Position numbers and translations under genes: made by a program
Assembly (NCBI GenBank): GCA_900316585.1
Contig: ONDM01000004.1
Location: forward strand, 186,001 to 250,000
Length of the DNA: 64,000 bases
Source of the DNA: an uncultured Prevotellaceae bacterium
GTDB taxonomy: Bacteria > Bacteroidota > Bacteroidia > Bacteroidales > Bacteroidaceae
Direction: 5' to 3'
Shown: piece after piece, positions 23,925 through 33,218 of the stretch
How positions within the stretch are numbered: position 1 is the first letter of the stretch
Layout of the letters: each line of letters starts with the position of its first letter
The notes under the pieces: model-generated
The model's input: the letters and a program-made list of their open reading frames with translations, nothing else
What the model was told of the DNA's origin: nothing
The model's database searches: none

Positions 23925-26900
23925 ATGAAACACTTTAGACTTAAAAGGATTGTGGCTTTAGCTATGTTCCTTTTTGTTGGCTTGCCAGCCATTATGGCTC
24001 AAGTTAAAGTCTCAGGCCAGGTTGTGGATGAGCAAGGTGAACCACTTATGGCAGTGAGTATTTTGGAGAAAGGCACTACAAATGGTATTATCACCGATTT
24101 GGATGGTAATTTTGAGTTGTCGGTAAAAGACAATGGTGCTGTCTTAGTTATTTCCTATGTGGGTTATATCACTCAGGAAGTAAAAGTTCAGACTGGCAGG
24201 AAAATGAACATTGTTTTGAAAGAAGACAGCCAGGCTTTGGAAGAATTGGTCGTCGTGGGTTATGGCGTCCAGAAGAAGAGCTCTCTTACAGGTGCTGTTT
24301 CTCAAGTGAAAAGTGAGGATATGGAGGCTCGTACCATAACTCGTCCAGAACAGGCACTTCAAGGAAAGACAGCTGGTGTACAGGTGCTCAGTGCTTCCGC
24401 CAAACCTGGGGCATCTCCTTCTGTTCGTATCCGTGGCGTTGCTTCCAATGGAGATTCCTCTCCACTTTATGTTGTCGATGGTCGTATTGCCAGCGATATA
24501 AGTGGCATTGACCCTAACGATATCGAATCTATGGAGGTGTTAAAGGATGGTGCTTCTGCTGCTATTTATGGTGCAGCTGCTGGTAATGGTGTTATTCTCA
24601 TTACTACAAAAAAGGGACAAGGTAGCGGTAAAATCACTTATGACTTCCAATTGACAGCTCAGAACCTATCTAAAGTTCCTAAGACCATGAGTTCAGAACA
24701 GTATATGGATTATTTCATGGAGGCTGGAACCATTTCTGAGGAAACGTTCTATAAATATTGGGATTTTAAAACTAATACAGATTGGGCGGATGTCGCTTTC
24801 GAGACTTCTTGGATGCAGCGTCACAATGTGACTTTCCAGGCTGGTTCTGAAAAGGGCTCTCTTTATCTTTCCATGTCTTATCTTAATAATAATGGTATGG
24901 TGGCAGGTGACCATGATGTCTATGAGCGTTTGACTGGTATGATTAATGCAAGCTGGAAAGTTAAGCCTTGGTTGGAAATTGGTACAAACAATCAGATTAC
25001 TTTCTACAAGAGTCAGTCTATAAGTGAAGGTACAGAGTATGGTTCACCACTGTTGTCAGTTATTCAGTTGGATCCTCTGACTCGTCCTACTTACACCTTG
25101 GATGAGATGCCAGCTTATATGCGTGCCATTTATGATGGATGGAAGGCAGGAGAACATGGTGAAATGTTGAGCGACGGTAATGGGAACTATTATGGCATTT
25201 CACCTTACATTCTTGCGAACTCAACAAACCCACTTATTATGCGTGATAATTCTCTATCTAAAAATCGCGGTCATAATATCAATGGTACTACATATGTTAA
25301 TTTTACTCCTTTTAAAGGATTTGTATTTACCTCTCGTTTGGGTTACCGTTTGGCAGCGTCAGAGTCATATGGTGTTAGCCATGACTACTATGTCAGTGAT
25401 TCTATGAAGCAGAACTTCGTTTCTTTGTCGGGTAGTACTTATCATCCTACTTATTATCAGTGGGAGAATTTCTTGAATTATTCTCATTCTTTTGGTAAGC
25501 ATACTGCTTCTATCATGTTGGGTACTTCATTCAGTTCAAGCCGTACTTATGGCCTTTCTGGCAGTAAGTCTGGTGGCGATGGGGACATGGGTGTAACCCA
25601 AGATATTCCTAAGTTTTGGTATTTAGCATATGCTACTTCTACAGCCACTAAGAGTGTTTCTGGTGCAGAGCCTTCATATACCAAGAAACTAGCTTACTTT
25701 GGTCGTTTGAACTATGATTATGCAGGTAAATACATGTTTCAGTTCTCGCTGCGTGCTGATGCCGCTGATTTAAGTGTTCTTCCAACTAATCAGCGTTGGG
25801 GCTATTTCCCTGCTGCATCTGTTGGTTGGGTTGTAAGTGAGGAGCATTTCATGGAAAGAACCCGTGACTGGCTAGACCAGTTTAAGATTCGTGCGAGCTG
25901 GGGCCAAAATGGTTCCACAGCTTCCTTGGGAGGCTATTCTTATGCAACAGTAATATCACAAAGCGGTTCTTATCCAACAGGTATAGGTGAAAACATTGGC
26001 AATTATATCAATGCTTATTCTCCATCTGCAACTGGCAACAACAATCTTAAATGGGAGACTTCTGAGCAGCTGAACATTGGTGTTGACTTCCGTTTCTTGA
26101 GAAATCGTTTGACTTTCACTGCAGATTATTTTAAGAAAGATACCAAAGATTTAATTGTATCAGGTATTACACCATCTACTGTAGTTGGAAATACAGCTTC
26201 TCCAGTTAATGCGGGAAATATCACCAACAAGGGATTTGAGTTTGAATTAGGTTGGCAGGACCATATAGGTGATTTTAGTTATGGTGTTCGTGGCAACATT
26301 GCAACTTTGAAAAATGAAGTAACCTATATTCATGAATCATTGGATGCAATCGATGGTGCAGGTTTCCATACTTATGGCGCAATTACCCGGTTTGAAATAG
26401 GTAAACCAGCTTGGTATTTCTATGGATATCGGTTTGCGGAAATTGATAAGGAAACTGGTGATCCTTTGTTCTATGATGCAGAGAATAATATAACAGACTC
26501 TCCTGTCGCTAATGACAAGACCCAGATTGGTAAGGGTATGGCAGATTTCACTTATGGTCTTACACTGACAGCTGCTTGGAAAGGATTGGATTTAATTGTG
26601 TTTGGTACAGGTTCACAGGGCAATGATATTTACTGTTGTTTGAATCGTACAGACTACTTTGTTAACAAACTGACAGCTCTTACAGATAACCGTTGGAGTA
26701 AGTACAATACTGCTGAACAGAATGCCTTGGCAGTCAATCCACGTGCTGGTGCCAACAGCATGGATAAGTATATGACTTCTGACGCAATGGTATTCGATGG
26801 CTCTTATTTCAAGATTAAGCAGATTCAGCTGGGTTATAGCCTTCCTAAGAATATTTTGAAAAAGATAGCTATTGATAATTTGAGAATCTATGGTTCTTTG

Positions 26901-27035
26901 GAGGACTTCTTTACCTTTACAAACTATCCAGGATTTGACCCTGAAGTTACAGGTGTAGGATCTTCATTGGGTGTGGATAAAGGCTCTTATCCCAATGCAA
27001 AGAAGATTGTATTTGGCTTGAGTGTAACCTTCTAA
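23925..27035 (+). CDS. SusC-family TonB-dependent outer-membrane transporter
   Basis: A 1036-residue importer of oligosaccharides across the outer membrane, powered by TonB. A signal peptide (cleavage near AIMAQ) is followed by a carboxypeptidase-D-like domain (about 27-105; VSGQVVDEQGEPLMAVSI), a TonB-box region (EELVVVGYGVQKK), the plug (about 115-230; RPEQALQGKTAGVQV, PLYVVDGR, ESMEVLKDGASAAIYGAAAGNGVILITTKKG motifs) and a 22-strand barrel ending in an aromatic residue (GLSVTF). It pairs with SusD, 39 nt downstream. With GH53 and GH2 nearby, the cargo is probably galacto-oligosaccharides from beta-1,4-galactan. Confidence 0.95.
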   Translation: MKHFRLKRIVALAMFLFVGLPAIMAQVKVSGQVVDEQGEPLMAVSILEKGTTNGIITDLDGNFELSVKDNGAVLVISYVGYITQEVKVQTGRKMNIVLKEDSQALEELVVVGYGVQKKSSLTGAVSQVKSEDMEARTITRPEQALQGKTAGVQVLSASAKPGASPSVRIRGVASNGDSSPLYVVDGRIASDISGIDPNDIESMEVLKDGASAAIYGAAAGNGVILITTKKGQGSGKITYDFQLTAQNLSKVPKTMSSEQYMDYFMEAGTISEETFYKYWDFKTNTDWADVAFETSWMQRHNVTFQAGSEKGSLYLSMSYLNNNGMVAGDHDVYERLTGMINASWKVKPWLEIGTNNQITFYKSQSISEGTEYGSPLLSVIQLDPLTRPTYTLDEMPAYMRAIYDGWKAGEHGEMLSDGNGNYYGISPYILANSTNPLIMRDNSLSKNRGHNINGTTYVNFTPFKGFVFTSRLGYRLAASESYGVSHDYYVSDSMKQNFVSLSGSTYHPTYYQWENFLNYSHSFGKHTASIMLGTSFSSSRTYGLSGSKSGGDGDMGVTQDIPKFWYLAYATSTATKSVSGAEPSYTKKLAYFGRLNYDYAGKYMFQFSLRADAADLSVLPTNQRWGYFPAASVGWVVSEEHFMERTRDWLDQFKIRASWGQNGSTASLGGYSYATVISQSGSYPTGIGENIGNYINAYSPSATGNNNLKWETSEQLNIGVDFRFLRNRLTFTADYFKKDTKDLIVSGITPSTVVGNTASPVNAGNITNKGFEFELGWQDHIGDFSYGVRGNIATLKNEVTYIHESLDAIDGAGFHTYGAITRFEIGKPAWYFYGYRFAEIDKETGDPLFYDAENNITDSPVANDKTQIGKGMADFTYGLTLTAAWKGLDLIVFGTGSQGNDIYCCLNRTDYFVNKLTALTDNRWSKYNTAEQNALAVNPRAGANSMDKYMTSDAMVFDGSYFKIKQIQLGYSLPKNILKKIAIDNLRIYGSLEDFFTFTNYPGFDPEVTGVGSSLGVDKGSYPNAKKIVFGLSVTF

Positions 27036-27074
27036 ACTTTAATCTATTTACTAACACGAAATTTAGTACAGAAA

Positions 27075-28628
27075 ATGAAAACTAAATATTTATTAATTCT
27101 AGCTTGTGTCTGTATGCTGACATTGGGTTTCACTTCTTGTGAAAAACAGCTTGATATTGAGCAGCACGGAGTGTTGGACTATTCCACATTTTATCAGACA
27201 GATGAAGAGGCAGAGCAGGCTGCTATTGCCATTTATGAGCAACTTCGTGGTGCTGTGTTTAATTACAGCATGATTTTGAATTCTTTGGGAGACGATTTTT
27301 GGAGTGGAGGAGGTGCCCGTAATGATAATGCCGATTTGGAACAGTTCAACGAGTTTACCTTTGGTACAGAGGCTGGCTATGTTCAGGGACTATTCGAGAC
27401 CTTTTATTCTGTTATTTATAAGTGTAATGTTGTTTTAGGACATGTTTTAGGTGGAAGTAAAATCCAGGATCGCAGCTTAGCAGAAGCACATGTATTGCGT
27501 GCTTGGGCTTATTTTAATCTGATTAATTTATGGGGTACACCTCCTGTAGTGGATCATGAATTGGAGGCAAGTGAGTATAGTCGTCCAAATGGCACGAAGG
27601 AAGAGCTATGGGCCCTTGTAGTCAGTGATTTGGAGGCTGCTATTAACTCTGGCGATCTACCTGAGAAGGCTGGTGTGAATGATCAGAACGTTTGGCGTAC
27701 CACTAAGCAGTTTGCTCAAGCCATGCTTGGAAAGGCTTATATGTGGCAGGGAAATTATAGTGCTGCACTTACTCAGTTTGAAGCTGTAATGTCAAGTGGA
27801 AAATATGCATTATATGATGACTATGAGAACCTATTGCAATATGGACATCAACGAAACTGTGAAATGCTTTTCGAGAGTAACCGTGTAGTTGATCCTAACA
27901 ATATCTTTAACAATTCTGATATTGTTCCTTTAATGATAAACTGGCGTACAGATAAAATGACTGTGCCTGCTAGTGTAGGTCTCTATTCTACAGGTTGGGG
28001 GTTCCTTTGCCCTCAGAAAAGCCTGTATGAAGACTTTGTAGCTGTGGAAGGCAAGGATGGCTACCGCTTGAATGCAACTATGAAGACATTTGAACAGGTT
28101 CAAGAAATGGGATGCTCAGTAAATACTGCTATTATTAATGAAGGTTATTTCATGTGGAAGTGGCGTATCCTTGCTGAACAGATGCCTGCAGCAGGCTACG
28201 GTTTCGTGAATGGAAATTCTACTCGTTGGATGCGTTATGCAGAGGTTATCCTTTTGGCTGCAGAGGCTTATTTTGAATCAGGTAACCAGTCAAAGGCTGA
28301 TGAGTGTATGAATATGATCCGCACTCGTGCCAAGGCTCCTACCAAGAGTGGTTATACCCGTGATGAAATCCGTAGAGAGAAACGTATTGAACTTTGCGGA
28401 GAGTTTACCCGTTGGATGGATATAACACGTTGGGGTATTGCGTATGATTTGTTGAAGAATCAAGGTGAGCATCTTCCGATTATTGGTTCTAATGGTGAAG
28501 TGACTTATCATGTATTCAATACCAATCCAAATCTCTATGGCTTCAAGCAGAACAAGCATGAGTTACTTCCATTCCCTGGGACTGAGGTTCGTCTGAATGA
28601 TCAGATTGTACAGAATCCAGGTTGGTAA
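27075..28628 (+). CDS. SusD-family glycan-binding surface lipoprotein
   Basis: A 517-residue lipoprotein (lipobox GFTSC, Cys22) that forms the lid of the SusC transporter and binds glycan at the cell surface. It shows the SusD signatures: LDIEQHGVLDYSTFYQTDEEAEQAAIAIYEQL-type N-terminal helices, AEAHVLRAWAYFNLINLWGTPP (TPR helix and WG-x-PP motif), AMLGKAYMWQGNYSAALTQFE, RWMRYAEVILLAAEAYFE, and the C-terminal RREKRIELCGEFTRWMDITRW and LLPFPGTEV-type ending. The gene sits directly after susC, and a surface lipoprotein gene follows 40 nt later in the standard PUL order. Confidence 0.95.
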   Translation: MKTKYLLILACVCMLTLGFTSCEKQLDIEQHGVLDYSTFYQTDEEAEQAAIAIYEQLRGAVFNYSMILNSLGDDFWSGGGARNDNADLEQFNEFTFGTEAGYVQGLFETFYSVIYKCNVVLGHVLGGSKIQDRSLAEAHVLRAWAYFNLINLWGTPPVVDHELEASEYSRPNGTKEELWALVVSDLEAAINSGDLPEKAGVNDQNVWRTTKQFAQAMLGKAYMWQGNYSAALTQFEAVMSSGKYALYDDYENLLQYGHQRNCEMLFESNRVVDPNNIFNNSDIVPLMINWRTDKMTVPASVGLYSTGWGFLCPQKSLYEDFVAVEGKDGYRLNATMKTFEQVQEMGCSVNTAIINEGYFMWKWRILAEQMPAAGYGFVNGNSTRWMRYAEVILLAAEAYFESGNQSKADECMNMIRTRAKAPTKSGYTRDEIRREKRIELCGEFTRWMDITRWGIAYDLLKNQGEHLPIIGSNGEVTYHVFNTNPNLYGFKQNKHELLPFPGTEVRLNDQIVQNPGW

Positions 28629-28668
28629 TCCAAAAAATTAATAAAAGGTTCATTAATTATCGATAATC

Positions 28669-29622
28669 ATGAAACGATATACATTTAAATCTTTCCTGAT
28701 GGCTGCAGCTACAATAACCTTGATGGGTGTTGGCTTTTCTTCTTGCGATCCAGCGGATTCGCATGATGAGTTGACAGGTAAGTATGCTGCTCCTACCCAG
28801 TTGAATATCACTTCAGCTTCCGTACTAGACAAGACGAAAGATGGGAATCTTCGTACATTTACAATTCAGTTTGGAACAAGTGAAGGCGTTACATTGAATA
28901 TGGTTCTAGTTAGCAACCAGTATTACTTGGTTGGTACAGGTTATACCTATGGAACTTCTGCAATAAAGAATGGAAATTATATTACAGGTAGTACAATCAA
29001 TGGAAGCCAAGTCACCAGTGGAACATTCAATGTTGCTAAAAATGGAGATATCTATACATTTGCATTGTCTGCCCTATTTACGGAAAATGGTAGTGCTTAT
29101 CGTATAAATGGTGGAGAGGTTACCATGGAGTTTGAACCAGATGACCCGATCTATCTAACGCAGTTGCTTAGAGCTGAAGTTCAAGCTGACGGTACGTTAT
29201 CTGTATTAATGTCAACAGGTGGATATACTACGAACTTCGACCCAACAACTTATAATACAACCTATTCTGGAGAAGGTAATGACTTGTTGTTGGTCTTCAA
29301 TGCATCAGAAGACGGCAAACTTCATCCGGGAACCTATTCTCCAGGTTCTGGCTATGTTGCTGGCTATGAATATGAGGAATCATGGGGCGAATGGACTTGG
29401 ACTGCTTATGCTGGCTCCCTCTGGTATACTTATGCCGATGGTGCTCAAACTACTAATGTGGTTGATCATGGAGATGTGGTAGTGACGAAGGATGGTTCTA
29501 TTTATACCATCACTATAGATCAGGGTAAGGAAGGTATCTATGCTCAGTATAAGGGCTCTATTCCTGATTTAGACCCAGATGGGGCTGCTGAAGCTTTGGA
29601 ACTCACTTTTGGTGGGGCATGA
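28669..29622 (+). CDS. Surface glycan-binding lipoprotein candidate, main part (frame broken at 3' end)
   Basis: 317 residues: signal with lipobox GFSSC (Cys26), then an acidic start (DPADSHDE), which suggests surface export. It has no recognised enzyme motif. The chain looks like repeated beta-modules: one at about 55-160 and one at about 165-300, the second ending with GDVVVTKDGSIYTITI...YKGSI. The frame closes at TGA within GGTGGGGCATGA, while the next frame, overlapping it as ATGA, continues with a third module of the same pattern. One added G in the GGGG run would fuse the two into about 436 residues (GGGMNWVAWGG). Position after SusD equals that of the surface glycan-binding protein in the galactan PUL of B. 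thetaiotaomicron. Confidence 0.8.
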   Translation: MKRYTFKSFLMAAATITLMGVGFSSCDPADSHDELTGKYAAPTQLNITSASVLDKTKDGNLRTFTIQFGTSEGVTLNMVLVSNQYYLVGTGYTYGTSAIKNGNYITGSTINGSQVTSGTFNVAKNGDIYTFALSALFTENGSAYRINGGEVTMEFEPDDPIYLTQLLRAEVQADGTLSVLMSTGGYTTNFDPTTYNTTYSGEGNDLLLVFNASEDGKLHPGTYSPGSGYVAGYEYEESWGEWTWTAYAGSLWYTYADGAQTTNVVDHGDVVVTKDGSIYTITIDQGKEGIYAQYKGSIPDLDPDGAAEALELTFGGA

Positions 29623-29978
29623 ACTGGGTAGCCTGGGGTGGTAATACTATAGCTTTAGGATTTGCAGGGCCAGGTGCTACTATCAAATATGAGAATTGGT
29701 CATGGACTGCTAGTGGAAATGGTGTTGCATTCAATGTGGAGTTCTATAGTACAGACGGAACATTAGCGGAAGGTACATATGTGGCAGCAGCCGATGAGGC
29801 TGTAGCAGCTGGGACTTACAAACAAAGTGCTTCTGTATTGCATAGAGTTAGTGGTGATGTAGACACAGCTTCTGCTTGTGAAGGTGCATTTGTAGTGACT
29901 AAGGAAGGTGATAACTATAAGATAGAAACTATTATAGAAGGTATTCCATATATATACAATGGCCCAATCTCCTTGTAA
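29619..29978 (+). CDS. Third module of the glycan-binding lipoprotein, out of frame
   Basis: 119 residues with no signal peptide. The sequence GNTIALGFAGPGATIKY, then EGTYVAAADE, then GAFVVTKEGDNYKIETI and YNGPISL repeats the layout of the preceding module (G-x-Y, VVTK-x-G-x-x-Y-x-I, Y-x-G-x-I). A secreted lipoprotein domain made alone would stay in the cytoplasm, so this is best read as the frameshifted C-terminus of the upstream gene. Alternatives are a sequencing error, translational coupling through the ATGA overlap, or -1 slippage on the GGGG tract. A terminator follows. Confidence 0.6.
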   Translation: MNWVAWGGNTIALGFAGPGATIKYENWSWTASGNGVAFNVEFYSTDGTLAEGTYVAAADEAVAAGTYKQSASVLHRVSGDVDTASACEGAFVVTKEGDNYKIETIIEGIPYIYNGPISL

Positions 29979-30004
29979 TTGAAATAAGTTTAAGGTTATA
30001 AAAG

Positions 30005-30055
30005 AAAAATAGATGCTTCTAATTAAACCTTTGGTTAGTTTGAGCATCTATTTTT
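30005..30055 (+). terminator. Terminator after the susC-susD-lipoprotein unit
   Basis: A 13-bp stem (AAAAATAGATGCT with AGCATCTATTTTT), 25-nt loop that can itself fold (AAACC/GGTT), ending in a T run. It probably lowers but need not abolish read-through into the esterase genes, which start 34 nt later. Confidence 0.75.
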
Positions 30056-30088
30056 AAGGACAATCACAACTAATTTATATATTATATC

Positions 30089-31327
30089 ATGAAAAAAATC
30101 GTATTAACAGCATGTGCAGCACTGTTTGCAACAGTGTCTTTCGCACAACAGGCTTTGTGGGGTGGTGCACAGATCGTGTCTCCTCAGGTCAATGCTGACA
30201 ACACTGTAACTTTCCGTTACAAGGATGCAAAGGCCAGAAGAGTTCAGGTGACTGGTGAATTTCTTCCAGAAGTCATGATTGAGATTCCAAATTTTGGTAA
30301 AATGGCAACTGCAGGTTCTGCAGACTTGGTTGAGAAAGATGGTGTATGGGAGTTCACAACTCCAGAGCCATTGGCTAGTGATTATTACACTTATTCTTTC
30401 ATTGTGGATGGTCAGCGTACTACCGATCCTGCCAATGTCTACATCAACCGTGATGTTGCTACAGTTACAAACTATTTCATTGTTAAGGGTGCAGAGGATT
30501 CTAAGGGCAATCTTTATTCTGTAAACAAGGTACCTCACGGAACAGTTCGTAAGATGTGGTATTATAGTCCAGAACTTGGTACAAGCCGTCGTCTTACTGT
30601 TTACACTCCAGCCGGCTATGAAACAAGTGGTAAAAAATACCCTGTATTCTATCTGCTCCATGGCGCAGGTGGCGATGAGGAGGCTTGGTACACTCAGGGT
30701 CGTTCCACTCAGATTTTGGATAATCTGATTGCTCAGGGTAAGGCAGAACCAATGATTCTGGTCATGACAAATGGTAATGCATGGCAGACCGCAGCTCCTG
30801 GTGAGAGTGCAGAGGGTCTTAAGCAGCCTTCTATGGGTATGGGACAAGGCAATGATCGCCCACAAGTGAAAGAAGCAGCCTTCGAACTTCATTTCCCTGA
30901 TGTAATCAACTTCATCCAGAAGAATTTCCGTACTTATACTGATAAGAAGCACCGTGCTATTGCCGGTCTATCAATGGGTAGTTTCCATTCAGAGAATATA
31001 TCCAAGTACTATCCTAACATGTTTGGTTATGTAGGTCTGTTCTCAGGTGCATCCGTAGGTGGAGGCTTGGGTAATCAGAATCCAACGAGTGATGTCTATA
31101 CAGACTTCGATGGCAAGATGGCAACTCAGTTCTCTGCTAAGAACAAACCATCACTCTATATGATTTGCTGTGGTAAGACTGATTTTGTAAAGCAGGGTGT
31201 GGACCAGCTTCGTTCATATATGGATCAGCACAATTATCCTTATGAGTATGTTGAGACTGAAGGTGGCCACATTTGGAAGAACTGGCGTTATTATCTGAGC
31301 ATTTTTGCTCCAAGATTGTTTAAATAA
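30089..31327 (+). CDS. CE1-like esterase with N-terminal CBM48-like domain (first copy)
   Basis: A 412-residue secreted enzyme (signal to TVSFAQQ). An N-terminal immunoglobulin-like CBM48/E-set domain (about 22-135) is followed by an esterase-D/feruloyl-esterase type alpha/beta hydrolase (about 150-410). The nucleophile is Ser295 ([10 protein letters not shown]). [18 protein letters not shown] forms the oxyanion-hole region, and the C-terminal His is in EGGHIWKNWR. Family members release feruloyl or acetyl groups from plant polysaccharides. It carries a short insertion near residues 240-255 (PSMGMGQGNDRPQ) absent from the next copy. In a galactan locus, removing acetyl or feruloyl esters from pectin side chains is a reasonable inference. 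Confidence 0.9.
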   Translation: MKKIVLTACAALFATVSFAQQALWGGAQIVSPQVNADNTVTFRYKDAKARRVQVTGEFLPEVMIEIPNFGKMATAGSADLVEKDGVWEFTTPEPLASDYYTYSFIVDGQRTTDPANVYINRDVATVTNYFIVKGAEDSKGNLYSVNKVPHGTVRKMWYYSPELGTSRRLTVYTPAGYETSGKKYPVFYLLHGAGGDEEAWYTQGRSTQILDNLIAQGKAEPMILVMTNGNAWQTAAPGESAEGLKQPSMGMGQGNDRPQVKEAAFELHFPDVINFIQKNFRTYTDKKHRAIAGLSMGSFHSENISKYYPNMFGYVGLFSGASVGGGLGNQNPTSDVYTDFDGKMATQFSAKNKPSLYMICCGKTDFVKQGVDQLRSYMDQHNYPYEYVETEGGHIWKNWRYYLSIFAPRLFK

Positions 31328-31335
31328 TCCTCTAA

Positions 31336-32550
<1,215 letters not shown>

Positions 32551-32568
32551 TTAAACTCCTGTAATCAT

Positions 32569-32604
32569 AAAGGGGCAGTATTCCATGGGAGTGCTGCCCC
32601 TTTT
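32569..32604 (+). terminator. Terminator after the esterase pair
   Basis: A 10-bp stem (AAAGGGGCAG with CTGCCCCTTT), a 15-nt loop and a short T tail, 18 nt after the stop. Confidence 0.8.
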
Positions 32605-32811
32605 ACTGAGAAATAGTTACGCTTTGTTATTATGCTCAACGTTTGTATAAAGTCTGTTTGATAGCTATTTTTATATTTTTATGTTAAAATGACAGCTCAA
32701 TGTTGCTATTTGAGAGTATTGGTTTGTGGAACGTAAAATCTATAATCTTTTTACTTCCCTTGATGTATGTCAAGAAAATACTGTTTTCGCACACAATTAT
32801 TAAAAAAAGCG

Positions 32812-32842
32812 TATGTGAATGTCAAAGAGCGCAGTATCTTTG
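32812..32842 (+). promoter_or_regulatory. Promoter in the gene-free stretch
   Basis: TATG (32812-32815, one change from TTTG), a 19-nt spacer, and an exact TATCTTTG (32835-32842). No start codon with a credible gene follows, so it points to a non-coding transcript. Confidence 0.55.
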
Positions 32843-32847
32843 CAGCA

Positions 32848-33208
32848 GAAAACAGTAATAAGGTTTCAAAGTATTAGGTTAAGGTTAAAAAGATTGCAAT
32901 AAGGGTATTAGATTATTTAAGGTAAAAGAAAAGATTGTTTTTTTAGTTTTTGAATTAGTATTAGTATTTGGGTAAAAAGATTTGAGTGGAGAAAACTGAA
33001 AATAAGACGTTGATTATATAATATAATGTAGAAAAAGTTGAGAGAACTTATGCTACAGCAAATGAAAATGTAAATAAGTAAGTTTTAAAGATAGGCTATA
33101 GTTTTTGATTGGGTTTTAAAGATTGTTTTAAAGATGACATCATCTGTTTTTTACATTTTGATGTGAAAATAATAAGGGGCAGTTCGTGAGAACGGCCCCT
33201 TATTATTT
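32848..33208 (+). ncRNA. Candidate non-coding RNA of about 360 nt
   Basis: The 614 bp between the esterase terminator and the S9 peptidase gene hold no credible ORF, yet a promoter and a strong terminator frame this segment. It is AT-rich with few C and carries a recurring motif close to TAAAAAGATTG: 32887-32896, 32928-32937, 32973-32984, 33082-33093 (AAAGATAG), 33114-33125 and 33125-33136 (AAAGATGA). No known RNA family was recognised. The 230 bp before the promoter show nothing clear. A long leader that lost its gene is the alternative. Confidence 0.4.
33167..33208. terminator. Strong bidirectional terminator with GTGA tetraloop
   Basis: A perfect 14-bp stem (AAATAATAAGGGGC / GCCCCTTATTATTT), an A/G mismatch, then GTTC-GTGA-GAAC closing on a GNRA-type loop. 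It sits 11 nt beyond the stop of the minus-strand S9 peptidase gene and at the end of the candidate RNA, so it can serve both. Confidence 0.85.
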
Positions 33209-33218
33209 ATGCTTGTCT

